This document shows, one piece after another, positions 54,915 through 63,250 of a stretch of 64,000 nt of DNA (positions are counted from its first letter, which is position 1; every line of letters begins with the position of its first letter). Under the pieces are notes generated by a model that was not told the DNA's origin, searched no databases, and saw only the letters and a program-made list of their open reading frames with translations. The DNA is taken from contig NZ_KB235919.1 in assembly GCF_000332195.1 (NCBI RefSeq), forward strand, positions 273,038-337,037, in the 5' to 3' direction. A program made the translations under genes and the position numbers. The DNA is from Pleurocapsa sp. PCC 7319 (GTDB lineage Bacteria > Cyanobacteriota > Cyanobacteriia > Cyanobacteriales > Xenococcaceae).

Positions 54915-55847
54915 TTATCGATTTGCCATACTTTCAACACATCTATGCAAACCTAATTCTTGATCGGAAAACAGCAACTTTGACGCTCCTTTAGTCTCTT
55001 GGAGATATATTGAGTATGGTTTCATGTGTTTTTTGGCAAAATTAACCATAGAAGTATGTTCTAGGGGAATAGTCCAAATGCCGAAGGGAATGTTAGCTGC
55101 TGCTTGAAGCTGAACTGCTTTGATGTAAAGGAACGTAATTCGACCCAGCTTTTGCAAATCTGGTCGGATATAGCTACAGCTATAGCGGATAGTATCAGGA
55201 GCAGTACGATGATTAATTAGCCAACCAACAACCTGTCCTTTATAACGCAGTCCCACGCTGTTGATAGGCTCTAAACCTTCTTCATATTTAAATGGGATTA
55301 AATCTGGATGAATCCATGACTTTACTTCTTGTTCCTGTATCAAAGATCGTTCTCTAGGTGTAATTTTTACCCAAGGAAAAATAGAGTAGGAGGCAGGCAG
55401 TTGCCAACGACGACGCATCCAAGGTGCATTGCTCATTTCATGAGTAGATGCTTTGCAGATTACTCTTCGCGGTTGAGGAGACGACCAACCACATTTATCT
55501 AGTAAATGTTCCACAGTAGAAGTAGTCGTTTGACCAGTCGTATAAACAAATTCTACGCTTTTACAACCTTCTAAATATAGTTCCTGTTCTAAACGAGTAA
55601 GTAAAGCGGTACCAAATCCTTGATGACGATAAGCTTGTGCCACGAACAGAGAAAGAACTTGAGCTGATTTATCTGCTTGAGTTTCAGCTATCCCCAAACC
55701 AATTGGTTTTCCTGCAATAGAGATACCTATGGCCACAGTATTCTCATCTGAGCTTATATTTTGTAACCGAGGACGATACGTAGGATAGGTCAAGGGGCTA
55801 TAAAGTAATGCTTCACCAAAAGTAGTGAGACGAGTCAAACTATGCAT
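54915..55847 (-). CDS. Tandem GNAT acetyltransferase
   Basis: A 310-residue protein. The N-terminal GNAT fold shows the acetyl-CoA loop VLSLFVAQAYRHQGFGTALL (Q-x-x-G-x-G). A second, more divergent GNAT-like half (about residues 165-300: NSVGLRYKGQVVGWLINHRT, SYIRPDLQKLGRITFLYIKA) follows. It could acetylate the peptide, an amine or a polyamine. Second in a three-gene operon after the kinase (16 bp). Confidence 0.85.
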   Translation of the reverse strand: MHSLTRLTTFGEALLYSPLTYPTYRPRLQNISSDENTVAIGISIAGKPIGLGIAETQADKSAQVLSLFVAQAYRHQGFGTALLTRLEQELYLEGCKSVEFVYTTGQTTTSTVEHLLDKCGWSSPQPRRVICKASTHEMSNAPWMRRRWQLPASYSIFPWVKITPRERSLIQEQEVKSWIHPDLIPFKYEEGLEPINSVGLRYKGQVVGWLINHRTAPDTIRYSCSYIRPDLQKLGRITFLYIKAVQLQAAANIPFGIWTIPLEHTSMVNFAKKHMKPYSIYLQETKGASKLLFSDQELGLHRCVESMANR

Positions 55848-55863
55848 AATTATTAATGATGTA

Positions 55864-56682
55864 TTAATCTCTAAGTAGCTTTTCGATGATGAATAACAAA
55901 GATTTTTGCTCTTGCTCGGATGAGCAATAGCTTAACCATGCTGCTGCTTCTGGCACTAACCAAGGTTGAATCTGTTTCCAAGTAATCTGATTCAGTTTCA
56001 AATAACGTTGGAGATATACAGCGCAAAATAAAATTCGCAGAAACAACCAAAAAAATGAAGTTAAATTAGTTGGTTCTTCACCAACAAGCAGCATTAATAA
56101 AGTTAGAGCTACATCAGCCTGAGAATTACCCTGTAAAGCATTAGACCAGTCAATAACAGTGGATTTAGAAGCTGAAAGTATAATATTACCAGGATGAAAA
56201 TCTCCGTGACAGAGCGATCGCCCCGTAGGCAATTGGTCGAGTAGATCTAATATTGTTTGTTGTTTGTTTTCTGGTAATACTTGTGCTGCTCTAATTTGCA
56301 GTTTTCTTTGCTTTTGCAAAGAGAGAAGTTTGGGAACATGACATCGGTGAATTTCGGTTTGTAGCTCTGCCAGTAATCTGGCGAAATGGAATATTTTCCA
56401 AGGTTTTAAACGAATATTATTCAACATAGAATCGCCCTCAATCCGTTCGATGACGATTCCCTTCTGACCATCTACTTCGGTAATGCCTTCTACTTCAGGA
56501 ACAGCTAACCCTGCTTGATATACAATTCGACTAACTTGGGTTTCATATTCTATCCAAGCTGTCGAAATATTCGGATAAAATAATTTAATTACTTGATTAT
56601 TTCTCCAACAGAATACCTGCGCCGACTTTCCTACTCCAATTTTTTTACCTATATTCATTATACAAATACTGCTATGACTCAT
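55864..56682 (-). CDS. APH-type phosphotransferase
   Basis: A protein of 272 residues, or 264 from the Met at 56658. Kinase-like fold of the aminoglycoside phosphotransferase/choline kinase group: glycine-rich IGVGKSAQVFCW, Lys in VIKLFYP, catalytic CHGDFHPGNIIL, metal Asp in VIDWSNA. Substrates range from antibiotics to small metabolites, and proteins are possible. Heads the operon with the GNAT and hydroxylase genes; a tailoring or self-protection role is possible but unproven. Confidence 0.88.
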   Translation of the reverse strand: MSHSSICIMNIGKKIGVGKSAQVFCWRNNQVIKLFYPNISTAWIEYETQVSRIVYQAGLAVPEVEGITEVDGQKGIVIERIEGDSMLNNIRLKPWKIFHFARLLAELQTEIHRCHVPKLLSLQKQRKLQIRAAQVLPENKQQTILDLLDQLPTGRSLCHGDFHPGNIILSASKSTVIDWSNALQGNSQADVALTLLMLLVGEEPTNLTSFFWLFLRILFCAVYLQRYLKLNQITWKQIQPWLVPEAAAWLSYCSSEQEQKSLLFIIEKLLRD

Positions 56683-56869
56683 AAAGATGTTTTATGGCGT
56701 TTGTTTGATTTGTTAGGTACATCTTATGTTGTGGTAAATTCAAGATTTGTAGAGACGTGCGCTGGTTCGTCCATACAGGATTAAGAAAATAATGAAAGTA
56801 ATAATGTCAGATTTAATATTAATAATGTGTTAATAAAACCCTGACCTAAATAGTGCGATAAATAATAAA

Positions 56870-56920
56870 AAATAATGTATCTACATGGTTTTTAAAACCT
56901 ACTGTGTAGATACATTATTT
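56870..56920 (-). terminator. Long-stem terminator after the Nif11-type precursor
   Basis: A perfect 16-base stem (AAATAATGTATCTACA with its complement) closes a 19-base loop that itself can form GGTTT/AAACC. It starts 7 bp after the stop codon of the precursor on the minus strand, and the minus-strand right flank reads TTTTATTATTT. It should separate the precursor transcript from the kinase operon. Confidence 0.8.
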
Positions 56921-56926
56921 AGTTTT

Positions 56927-57196
56927 TTAATGGTTATGAGTACCACCATTAAAACTAGTTTTATTTCCTTTACCACCACCAGCAACAGATTCTAACTGCT
57001 CTTCAGAAAGCTCTTCTCCAAAAGAAAGCTGCTTTTCTTGCATTACACTAAGTAGTTCTTCTTCGGTAAACTCATAACCTTTTTCTGAGGCAATAGTTAA
57101 GATAGCTTCTGGTCCTTCTGCTGATTGTAGTTGCTGACGTAAAACAGCATCAGTTTTAGAAGTTTCGATCATTGTACGTACTGATTCAATTGACAT
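56927..57196 (-). CDS. Nif11-type RiPP precursor peptide
   Basis: An 89-residue protein. Leader: MSIESVRTMIETSKTDAVLR, GPEAILTIASEKGYEFTEEE, then the acidic helix and LSEEQLESVAGG. Cleavage after Gly-Gly would leave the core GKGNKTSFNGGTHNH (15 residues; Asn 3, Gly 4, His 2, Thr 2, Ser 1, no Cys). The leader is typical of Nif11-class precursors. The core cannot form lanthionines; its Asn and other residues are possible targets of the two Asp/Asn hydroxylase-type proteins in the flanking operons. GAGAG lies 6-7 bases before the ATG. Hairpins isolate it on both sides. Confidence 0.87.
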   Translation of the reverse strand: MSIESVRTMIETSKTDAVLRQQLQSAEGPEAILTIASEKGYEFTEEELLSVMQEKQLSFGEELSEEQLESVAGGGKGNKTSFNGGTHNH

Positions 57197-57512
57197 TTTT
57201 TCTCTCTGAATAATTTACTTTTGGTTTATTTATTTCAACAATTAAATAATAGCAATTGCAGATAAGGTAATCTAGTAATATTTTTAATATAAAATGTACT
57301 TTTTTATTGTTTCGATATCCAAATAACGTACAAAAAAATATCTTAGAGCAAAATAAATAAGGAGTTCTAAGATATTTTTTATAAAGCAGATACTTTTTTA
57401 AAAGTAGTAATAATTTCAACAAAAATTATTATATCTAATATATTTTATGGCAAGTTATATTATTCGAGTATATTTTTATCATTACCAGCAACAAAATTAA
57501 GCTTAAAAAATG
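57197..57512. other. AT-rich leader region of the precursor
   Basis: About 315 bases upstream of the precursor ATG without a gene. It contains the strong hairpin at 57333-57380 and presumably an internal promoter downstream of it. A 78-residue ORF across it is a low-complexity chance frame. Confidence 0.6.
57333..57380 (-). terminator. Hairpin between the hydroxylase gene and the precursor
   Basis: A 14-base perfect stem (AAAAAATATCTTAG/CTAAGATATTTTTT) with a 20-base loop, ending in a U-run on the minus-strand transcript. It lies about 133 bp after the stop of the 57513-58064 gene and 136 bp before the precursor ATG, so it can terminate or attenuate the upstream operon. Confidence 0.75.
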
Positions 57513-58064
57513 CTACATATGGCTCATGACATCGATTAGTGGCTTGGGACAATTAAGCTGAGATAAATCTGTCAACTTGTGACCTGGTTTTAAGAAATCG
57601 ATTAACAAGACAATGCGATCGCTCTTGCCCAAATTCCAGGCTTCATGTTCTAAAGTATCATCAAAAATAAAACACTTACCTTCTTGCCAACTTTTTGTTT
57701 GACTACCAACCCGCAAAGCGCAACGATCTGGCACAATTAGACCTAAATGACAACGAAGTACCCTATCAGAACATCCAACATGAGGAGTAATCTTAGTACC
57801 TGATGCTAGACGGGAAAATCCAACTGTAGTTATGCCTGGGATGGTTTCGGTCAGTCGTGTTGTTTGGGGGCATAATTGGCAATTTTCTTGAAGTTTCTTG
57901 CCAAATGAATACAAGCCAAATATTTTCCAACCTTGATTATATATATTTTTTTCAGGCCAATCTATCAATTTTTCGGATTTTAACTGCTCAAATTCTTGTT
58001 TGATTAATAACCAATTTGTTTCCAAGACTGAAAGAAAGGGAAAATTACTTGATTCAAAAAACAT
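57513..58064 (-). CDS. Asp/Asn beta-hydroxylase-type dioxygenase (short form)
   Basis: A 183-residue protein, essentially only the hydroxylase core: FGKKLQENCQLCPQTTR, then KITPHVGCSDRVLRCHLGLI (first metal His), FDDTLEHEAWNLGKSDRIVL (second His and the 2OG-binding Arg). It lacks the N-terminal 80 and C-terminal 60 residues present in the protein at 53962. The likely reaction is beta-hydroxylation of Asp or Asn in a peptide. Last gene of the five-gene operon upstream of the precursor, 44 bp after the 2OG oxygenase gene. Confidence 0.88.
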   Translation of the reverse strand: MFFESSNFPFLSVLETNWLLIKQEFEQLKSEKLIDWPEKNIYNQGWKIFGLYSFGKKLQENCQLCPQTTRLTETIPGITTVGFSRLASGTKITPHVGCSDRVLRCHLGLIVPDRCALRVGSQTKSWQEGKCFIFDDTLEHEAWNLGKSDRIVLLIDFLKPGHKLTDLSQLNCPKPLIDVMSHM

Positions 58065-58108
58065 AATTATTTTTCTGATGATGAGAGTATTTCTGTTTTT
58101 ACCTATTG

Positions 58109-58717
58109 CTACACTGCATAGGCTTTAGACTCAATCTGAAATTGGGGAATCTGCTGATATTGAGTTAAATCGCCAACATACTGTTCGCAGACTAAACTAA
58201 TACGAGACTGCGAAGTTCTAACTTGATTAACCGAATGGGTTAAACTGCCATGAAAGTATAGTAGGGTGTTTTCTTGGGGTTGAATTTTTCCTACCTGGTT
58301 TCCTTTTCTAGTTAAAATTAATTCTCCACCTTCCATATCTGATGGCACGCGAACATAGAGGACACTGACCATTTTGGGAATAACAGTCTGGTGACAATAT
58401 TGAGCAATACTACAGTCAACGTGGGGCTGGACATATGCTCTTGATTGCACAATCAGAGGATTGAGGTAAAAGACATTGCATTGGGGCATTAATGCTGTTT
58501 GTAAATAAGGCTGAAGAAAAGGAAACTGTTTGGCAACCATCTCAATTCCTGATCGCTGGAATACAATAGAAAACCCCTGAGTTTCTGCAAAATGCTCGCT
58601 TAATTTACTCTCTGCTAGATAAGGCGAAGCAAGTATTTCTTGTTCTAGGGATTTCAAATAATTAGGATTAAAGGCTTTTGAACGTAGAGAATAATATTTG
58701 TTTTGAGTTATTTCCAT
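58109..58717 (-). CDS. 2-oxoglutarate/Fe(II) oxygenase (prolyl-4-hydroxylase/PKHD type)
   Basis: A 202-residue protein. HxD in VQPHVDCSIAQYCHQ, GGELILTRKGN, distal His in FHGSLTHSVNQV and Arg in SRISLVCEQY form the Fe(II) and 2-oxoglutarate site. The fold differs from that of the two beta-hydroxylase-type proteins, so it should act elsewhere on the substrate. Its ATG directly abuts the stop of the MBL gene upstream (TAA-ATG), indicating coupled translation. Confidence 0.87.
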   Translation of the reverse strand: MEITQNKYYSLRSKAFNPNYLKSLEQEILASPYLAESKLSEHFAETQGFSIVFQRSGIEMVAKQFPFLQPYLQTALMPQCNVFYLNPLIVQSRAYVQPHVDCSIAQYCHQTVIPKMVSVLYVRVPSDMEGGELILTRKGNQVGKIQPQENTLLYFHGSLTHSVNQVRTSQSRISLVCEQYVGDLTQYQQIPQFQIESKAYAV

Positions 58718-60223
58718 TTATTTGGCACAGCTAGTTGCTAGATAGGGAAGAGTATCAACAGAAGTACCTATCGAAGTGGTTTTGGTAACTCTAGTGAGGG
58801 TTTTACCAATAGCGATCATGGTTGTTTTGCAGGCTGGCTCAATTGCTTTACTCTCATTAACTTGACCCCATTTTTCAATTTCATAGTCGCGAGCCTTTTG
58901 ATATGCTTCTTTATAAGGAAATTTTTCCTGTAGAGGTTCTTTTATGAAAACACTGGAGCTATCATTAGGCTGAACGATACCATAGGGAGTTGCTTGATAT
59001 AGCTTATGAAAACGACGGTAGTAGCCACCCATCTGTACATAATCCCAACCTTTAATTCCTTGGATTAGACTATAGAATCTAGAAGCTGCGATCGCTGTAA
59101 AGACATTAGCCAAAGGATTACGTCCCACTTGGCATTGAATTTGCTCTTCACTAAAATCAAAATGCCAAGTCTGAGAACCATCAGGAAATACAATTTCTAG
59201 CTGATAAACTGCTTGCCAGTGGCAATATTCTAAAAATAAAGAGTTCTTATTCTGATTTATAAACTGAAGTAAATTAACGCACACTTCTTGCTTAATCGCT
59301 GTCTTCAGTTCGTCGAGATTATACTGCTCTAAATTATCATCGATTAGTCGGCTATCGACATTAACAGGACAGAAATTTAAGCTGTCGAGATCGTCTTCTA
59401 CCATGTTTACAAAGTCAGAGTGTTGAGGTAGGCGATCGCATTGACCCTGCTCGATGGTAACAACATCTCCTGGATTAAAAGCAAATACTTGCTGGGAAAT
59501 TTCGGGACGAGTTTGCTGCACATCCCGACAGAATTGTTCGCGTGTTACAGGAAAAACAATCTGGTTTAACCAAGATGAACCGTTGATAAATTTGAACCCA
59601 TTCGCTCCTGGTGCGATCGCTCTAGGTTGAACTAAATTAACTAGCTTCAATAAGTCACCATAAGCCGAGTAAGGGAAAGAAATACTTTGATTATCTTGAT
59701 ATTGAGTCTCTAGCATTGGTTGCCAGCTAGCCAATAAAAAGTCAACCCCACCATAGCGAGATTTGACCTTGCCTACTGTTTCTGGACTGACTACAGAATC
59801 AACTTGATTCCAAAATACTCCATCATTGTCGGCAATAACCATTCCGAATTCGGGGACGCGATTTTCCGAACGAGTTGTTAGTAAACGAGTCGAACCAATG
59901 CGAACTTCAGTCCAATCTCCGAGAAAATAGATATTTTGATAGCCTAATTTACGCAGACAACTTTTCAGACACTTATCCCTGGGAATCAGGACATCAATAT
60001 GTTTGGGCAAACAAGCCAGAGAACGAATATCAAAATGATCTGTATGTTGATGAGAAATAACTAGAGTATCAAATTTAGGAAGGCGATCGATAATTACTTT
60101 TCTTTGGGGACAAATGTCTTCTATGTCTTCACAATGAGAATCCCATAACACCGGATCGATTAAAATTTTGCAGTCTTGGGTTTCTACAAAAAGAGAAGCA
60201 TGACCAATTAGTTGGATTTGCAT
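58718..60223 (-). CDS. MBL-fold metallohydrolase-like protein, paralogue B
   Basis: A 501-residue protein. N-terminal 280 residues: UlaG-like MBL fold (MQIQLIGHASLFVETQDCKI, HxHxDH in SHQHTDHFD, TTRSENRVPEFGMVIADNDG, APGANGFKF). The C-terminal 200 residues are an additional domain (FLEYCHWQAVYQLEIVFPDG, WDYVQMGGYYRRFHKLYQAT) with no motif I can name. It is nearly colinear with paralogue A upstream. The MBL part could hydrolyse, or with iron oxidise, a substrate. Middle of the five-gene operon. Confidence 0.88.
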   Translation of the reverse strand: MQIQLIGHASLFVETQDCKILIDPVLWDSHCEDIEDICPQRKVIIDRLPKFDTLVISHQHTDHFDIRSLACLPKHIDVLIPRDKCLKSCLRKLGYQNIYFLGDWTEVRIGSTRLLTTRSENRVPEFGMVIADNDGVFWNQVDSVVSPETVGKVKSRYGGVDFLLASWQPMLETQYQDNQSISFPYSAYGDLLKLVNLVQPRAIAPGANGFKFINGSSWLNQIVFPVTREQFCRDVQQTRPEISQQVFAFNPGDVVTIEQGQCDRLPQHSDFVNMVEDDLDSLNFCPVNVDSRLIDDNLEQYNLDELKTAIKQEVCVNLLQFINQNKNSLFLEYCHWQAVYQLEIVFPDGSQTWHFDFSEEQIQCQVGRNPLANVFTAIAASRFYSLIQGIKGWDYVQMGGYYRRFHKLYQATPYGIVQPNDSSSVFIKEPLQEKFPYKEAYQKARDYEIEKWGQVNESKAIEPACKTTMIAIGKTLTRVTKTTSIGTSVDTLPYLATSCAK

Positions 60224-60238
60224 AGTTGTTTTTAGTGA

Positions 60239-61756
60239 TTAATTTACTAGAGAAAGATGCTGAGAATTACCATTAGAATTGGAATTTTGAGCTAAATCTG
60301 GTTTCAGTTTTGCCACTCTAGTTAAAGTCTTGCCAATAATCACTATCGTCGTTGTGTTTTCTGGTTCGATTTCCTGGCTGTTCTCAACTTGACCCCATTT
60401 TTTAGTTTCATAGTTGCGAACTCGCTCGTAAACGCGATCGTAAGGAAACTTGGCATATAGAGGTTGTGGAAATGAAAAATTGGAACTTTCATTAATTGAT
60501 TTAACGATACCGTAGGGTGTTGCTTGGTATAATTTGTGAAAACTACGGTAGAAACCGCCCAAATAAGCATAATCCCAGCCCTTAGTTCCTTGCATAATGC
60601 CATATAGGCTAGAAGCAGTGATCGCGTTAAATAAGTTAGCCAAAGGATTGCGCCCCACTCGGCATTGTATTTGCTTCTCGCTAAAATCGAAATGCCAAAT
60701 CTGAGAACCATCTGGAAAAACTACTTCTAGCTGATAAATTACTTGCCAATGGCAATATTCCAAAAATAAAGAATCTTGATTCTGATTAAAAAACTGAGTT
60801 AAACTAAGGCAAACCTCTTGCTTGATCGCCTTTTTCATCTCATGTAAGTCGTGTCCGTCTAGATTATCGTCAATCAGTCGGCTATCAACATTAACAGGAC
60901 AAAAATCTAAAAGTTCGCGATCATCTTCTACCATCCTTACAAAGTCTGAGCTTTGGGTTAAGTGAGTGCATTCACCTCGATCAATAGTAATGATATCTCC
61001 AGGTTCAAAAGTAAATACTTTATCGGCAATTTCAGGACAGGTTCGCTTGGCATCGCGACAAAACTGTTCTCGCGTTACGGGGAAAACAATTTGATTTAAC
61101 CAAGCTGAACTATTAATAAACTTATAACCATTAGCCCCTGGCGCGATCGCTTTGGGTTTGGTCAAGCTAATGAGTTTTAGTGTTTTGCTATATTCAGAGA
61201 AAGGAAATGATAGATTATCGTTATGCTGATACTGCGTTTCTAACATTGGTTGCCAACCAGCTAATAGAAAGTCGATCTGGGGATAGCGAGACTTAACCTC
61301 GCGAATCGTGTCTGGGTTTATCCTCGAATCAACTTGATTCCAAAACACCCCATCTTCGTCAGCAAAGATCATGCCATATTCAGGGACACGATTTTCCGAA
61401 CGAGTAGTTAGTAGATGAGTTGCACCAAGACGAACTTCACTCCAATCCCTTAAAGTGTAAATATTTTGATAGCCTAATTTACGTAGACAAGTCTCGATTA
61501 ACTTATCCTTGGGAATAAAGACATCAACGTGTTTGGGCAAATAAGCTAGAGAGCGAAGATCGAAGTGATCGATATGTTTATGGGAGATGACTAAAGTATC
61601 GAATTCAGGCAGGTGATTGAGAGCTAGTTCTCGCTTGGGGCAAACATCTTGCATCTCTTCGACTATGGCAGGGTTGAAGAGTAAAGGATCCATCAAAATT
61701 TTGCAATCTTGTGTTTCCACAAAAAGAGAAGCATGACCAATTAGGTGAATTTTCAT
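60239..61756 (-). CDS. MBL-fold metallohydrolase-like protein, paralogue A
   Basis: A 505-residue paralogue of the next gene, alike along its whole length. N-terminal HASLFVETQDCKILMDPLLF, metal motif SHKHIDHFD, TTRSENRVPEYGMIFADEDG; C-terminal domain FLEYCHWQVIYQLEVVFPDG and GWDYAYLGGFYRSFHKLYQA. The two probably work as a heteromer or on sequential steps. 15 bp before paralogue B, 36 bp after the HTH gene. Confidence 0.88.
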   Translation of the reverse strand: MKIHLIGHASLFVETQDCKILMDPLLFNPAIVEEMQDVCPKRELALNHLPEFDTLVISHKHIDHFDLRSLAYLPKHVDVFIPKDKLIETCLRKLGYQNIYTLRDWSEVRLGATHLLTTRSENRVPEYGMIFADEDGVFWNQVDSRINPDTIREVKSRYPQIDFLLAGWQPMLETQYQHNDNLSFPFSEYSKTLKLISLTKPKAIAPGANGYKFINSSAWLNQIVFPVTREQFCRDAKRTCPEIADKVFTFEPGDIITIDRGECTHLTQSSDFVRMVEDDRELLDFCPVNVDSRLIDDNLDGHDLHEMKKAIKQEVCLSLTQFFNQNQDSLFLEYCHWQVIYQLEVVFPDGSQIWHFDFSEKQIQCRVGRNPLANLFNAITASSLYGIMQGTKGWDYAYLGGFYRSFHKLYQATPYGIVKSINESSNFSFPQPLYAKFPYDRVYERVRNYETKKWGQVENSQEIEPENTTTIVIIGKTLTRVAKLKPDLAQNSNSNGNSQHLSLVN

Positions 61757-61791
61757 AGTTGACTTTTAGTGTTGATTAATTTTGGTATTCA

Positions 61792-62328
61792 TTAAACTGT
61801 GTAGCGAGACGAGTAATTTTCCCTTGATGAACTCAGAGCAAAATTCTGGTAATTGCTTGAGTGTCGTTCAAAGAATTTACCATAAAATTTTTGTTGTCGA
61901 AATCTATTTTGTGATTCGCTTGCTAAAAAAATAGACTTAGAACTAGGCACAAGATCTAGTAACAAATTCTTATTTTCTCTAACCATTCCCATTGCTAATA
62001 ATCTCAGTAAATCGGCATAACCAAGATATGTTTCATACTGTTGTTGCTTGTCTGGGGGGATTTTATCGAATTCAACTCCTTTACCCCAACGATGAACAGT
62101 ATTTGGCTTTATCTTTAATACTTTAGCAATCAGGTTAATACATTTTTCTCGATAGCCATGTTCGGATTCTAGTAAGACGATCTCCTTTTCTGTGTAGCGT
62201 GGTCTGCCATTTTCTCTAACATCTTCTAATCCAAACAATCGCCGGCAAAAAATTCTGGGATGCATACTCTGTTCTGAAGCGATACAGGTCTTGATAATTT
62301 TGCGATCGATATTTGTGGTAGAAAACAT
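61792..62328 (-). CDS. HTH DNA-binding protein heading the RiPP operon
   Basis: A 178-residue basic protein. A region about 60-95 looks like an HTH (EKCINLIAKVLKIKPNTVHR followed by WGKG), and it starts with an RRLFGLEDVRENGRPRYTEK block. I do not recognise a named family; the pattern is common in cyanobacterial putative transcriptional regulators near metabolite loci. The tail is Ser/Arg/Tyr-rich. It is divergent from the NHLP precursor gene across 389 bp and could control both sides. Confidence 0.7.
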   Translation of the reverse strand: MFSTTNIDRKIIKTCIASEQSMHPRIFCRRLFGLEDVRENGRPRYTEKEIVLLESEHGYREKCINLIAKVLKIKPNTVHRWGKGVEFDKIPPDKQQQYETYLGYADLLRLLAMGMVRENKNLLLDLVPSSKSIFLASESQNRFRQQKFYGKFFERHSSNYQNFALSSSRENYSSRYTV

Positions 62329-62717
62329 AAACGAAATCTCACTGTAACCTCATCAAAAATAAAAAAAACATTGATTTGACTAATATTTCTTTATTGATGT
62401 AGTCTATAAAATATTTTTTTTGACTACAATGAATTAAATATTGTGGAAAATAACAATTGTTTAGAAATAAGTTGCTATAAACATCTATACATAAACTACC
62501 AATAAAAAGCTAAAATGAAAAAAGTTTACGATCAAATAAAAAAAGTGAGTTGTTTTATTCTCTAGGAATTTTTATAAATTAGATTATAAAGTTTAAATAA
62601 ATAAAAGTTATGCTAAACAGTCGTATTTTTTAAATACGAATAATATTAATCAAGAGTTTAGTAATAAGAATTTATTTGGCTTTATAACTAATATCTAAAA
62701 CTAGGAATTAAAAGCAA
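62329..62717. promoter_or_regulatory. Divergent regulatory region between the two RiPP units
   Basis: Very AT-rich, no gene. It holds an 8-base stem inverted repeat TCGTATTT-TTT-AAATACGA at 62621-62639, about 80 bases upstream of the NHLP ATG, a plausible operator. No sure -35/-10 pair was fixed. Confidence 0.6.
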
Positions 62718-63083
62718 ATGTCAGAACAAAATACTCTCAATCGCAACGAACTTGAAGCGAGAATCATTGCTAAAGCTTGGCAGGATGAAGCTTTTAAGCA
62801 AGAGCTATTAAATAACCCTAAAGCCGTATTCAGTCAAGAAATGGGTCAAAGTATTCCCGATGAAATTGAAATTCAAGTAGTAGAAGAAAATCCTACTACT
62901 CTGTACATGGTACTACCTACAAAGCCCACTATTGCCGATGAAGAAGAAGTTTCTCAAGAACAATTAGAAGCTGTAGCTGGAGGTGGTTTTATGGATGATT
63001 TTGTTGACGGCTTCACACACACAATTCATAAAGGATTAAAAGGATGCGGAGAAGTGCTTATTAACGGTGAGATGCCAGATTGA
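62718..63083 (+). CDS. NHLP-type (nitrile hydratase-like leader) RiPP precursor 1
   Basis: A 121-residue precursor. Leader about 90 residues: ELEARIIAKAWQDEAFKQEL, LNNPKAVFSQEMGQSIPDEI, QVVEENPTTLYMVLP and a QEQLEAVAGG double-Gly site. The core after it (about 31 residues from GFMDDFVDGFTHTIHKG to MPD) has two Thr and one Cys (KGCGEV), enough for a single thioether ring. AGGA precedes the ATG. Paralogue of the next gene; probably co-transcribed toward the LanM-like gene. Confidence 0.9.
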   Translation: MSEQNTLNRNELEARIIAKAWQDEAFKQELLNNPKAVFSQEMGQSIPDEIEIQVVEENPTTLYMVLPTKPTIADEEEVSQEQLEAVAGGGFMDDFVDGFTHTIHKGLKGCGEVLINGEMPD

Positions 63084-63250
63084 TCGGGTATATTAGACAT
63101 TTCTAGCGTATTGCCACCCTATAAGGACGGTGAAGTTTAATTTTCTTTGTGTCTATCTACTTAATCATTGGCAATTTCTTGTCATATTTTCTAACCATAT
63201 AACTTAACGTAAAAAGTCATCACTAACACTTTACCAAGAGATTTCTAAGT

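Noticed and set aside
56927-57196. The name Nif11 as a sign of a nitrogen-fixation cluster
   Set aside because: No nif structural gene is present; the leader family is used widely for RiPP precursors.
57186-57422. 78-residue minus-strand ORF upstream of the precursor
   Set aside because: Low-complexity Leu/Lys/Tyr product in AT-rich DNA, spans the hairpin and overlaps the precursor start; no ribosome binding site.
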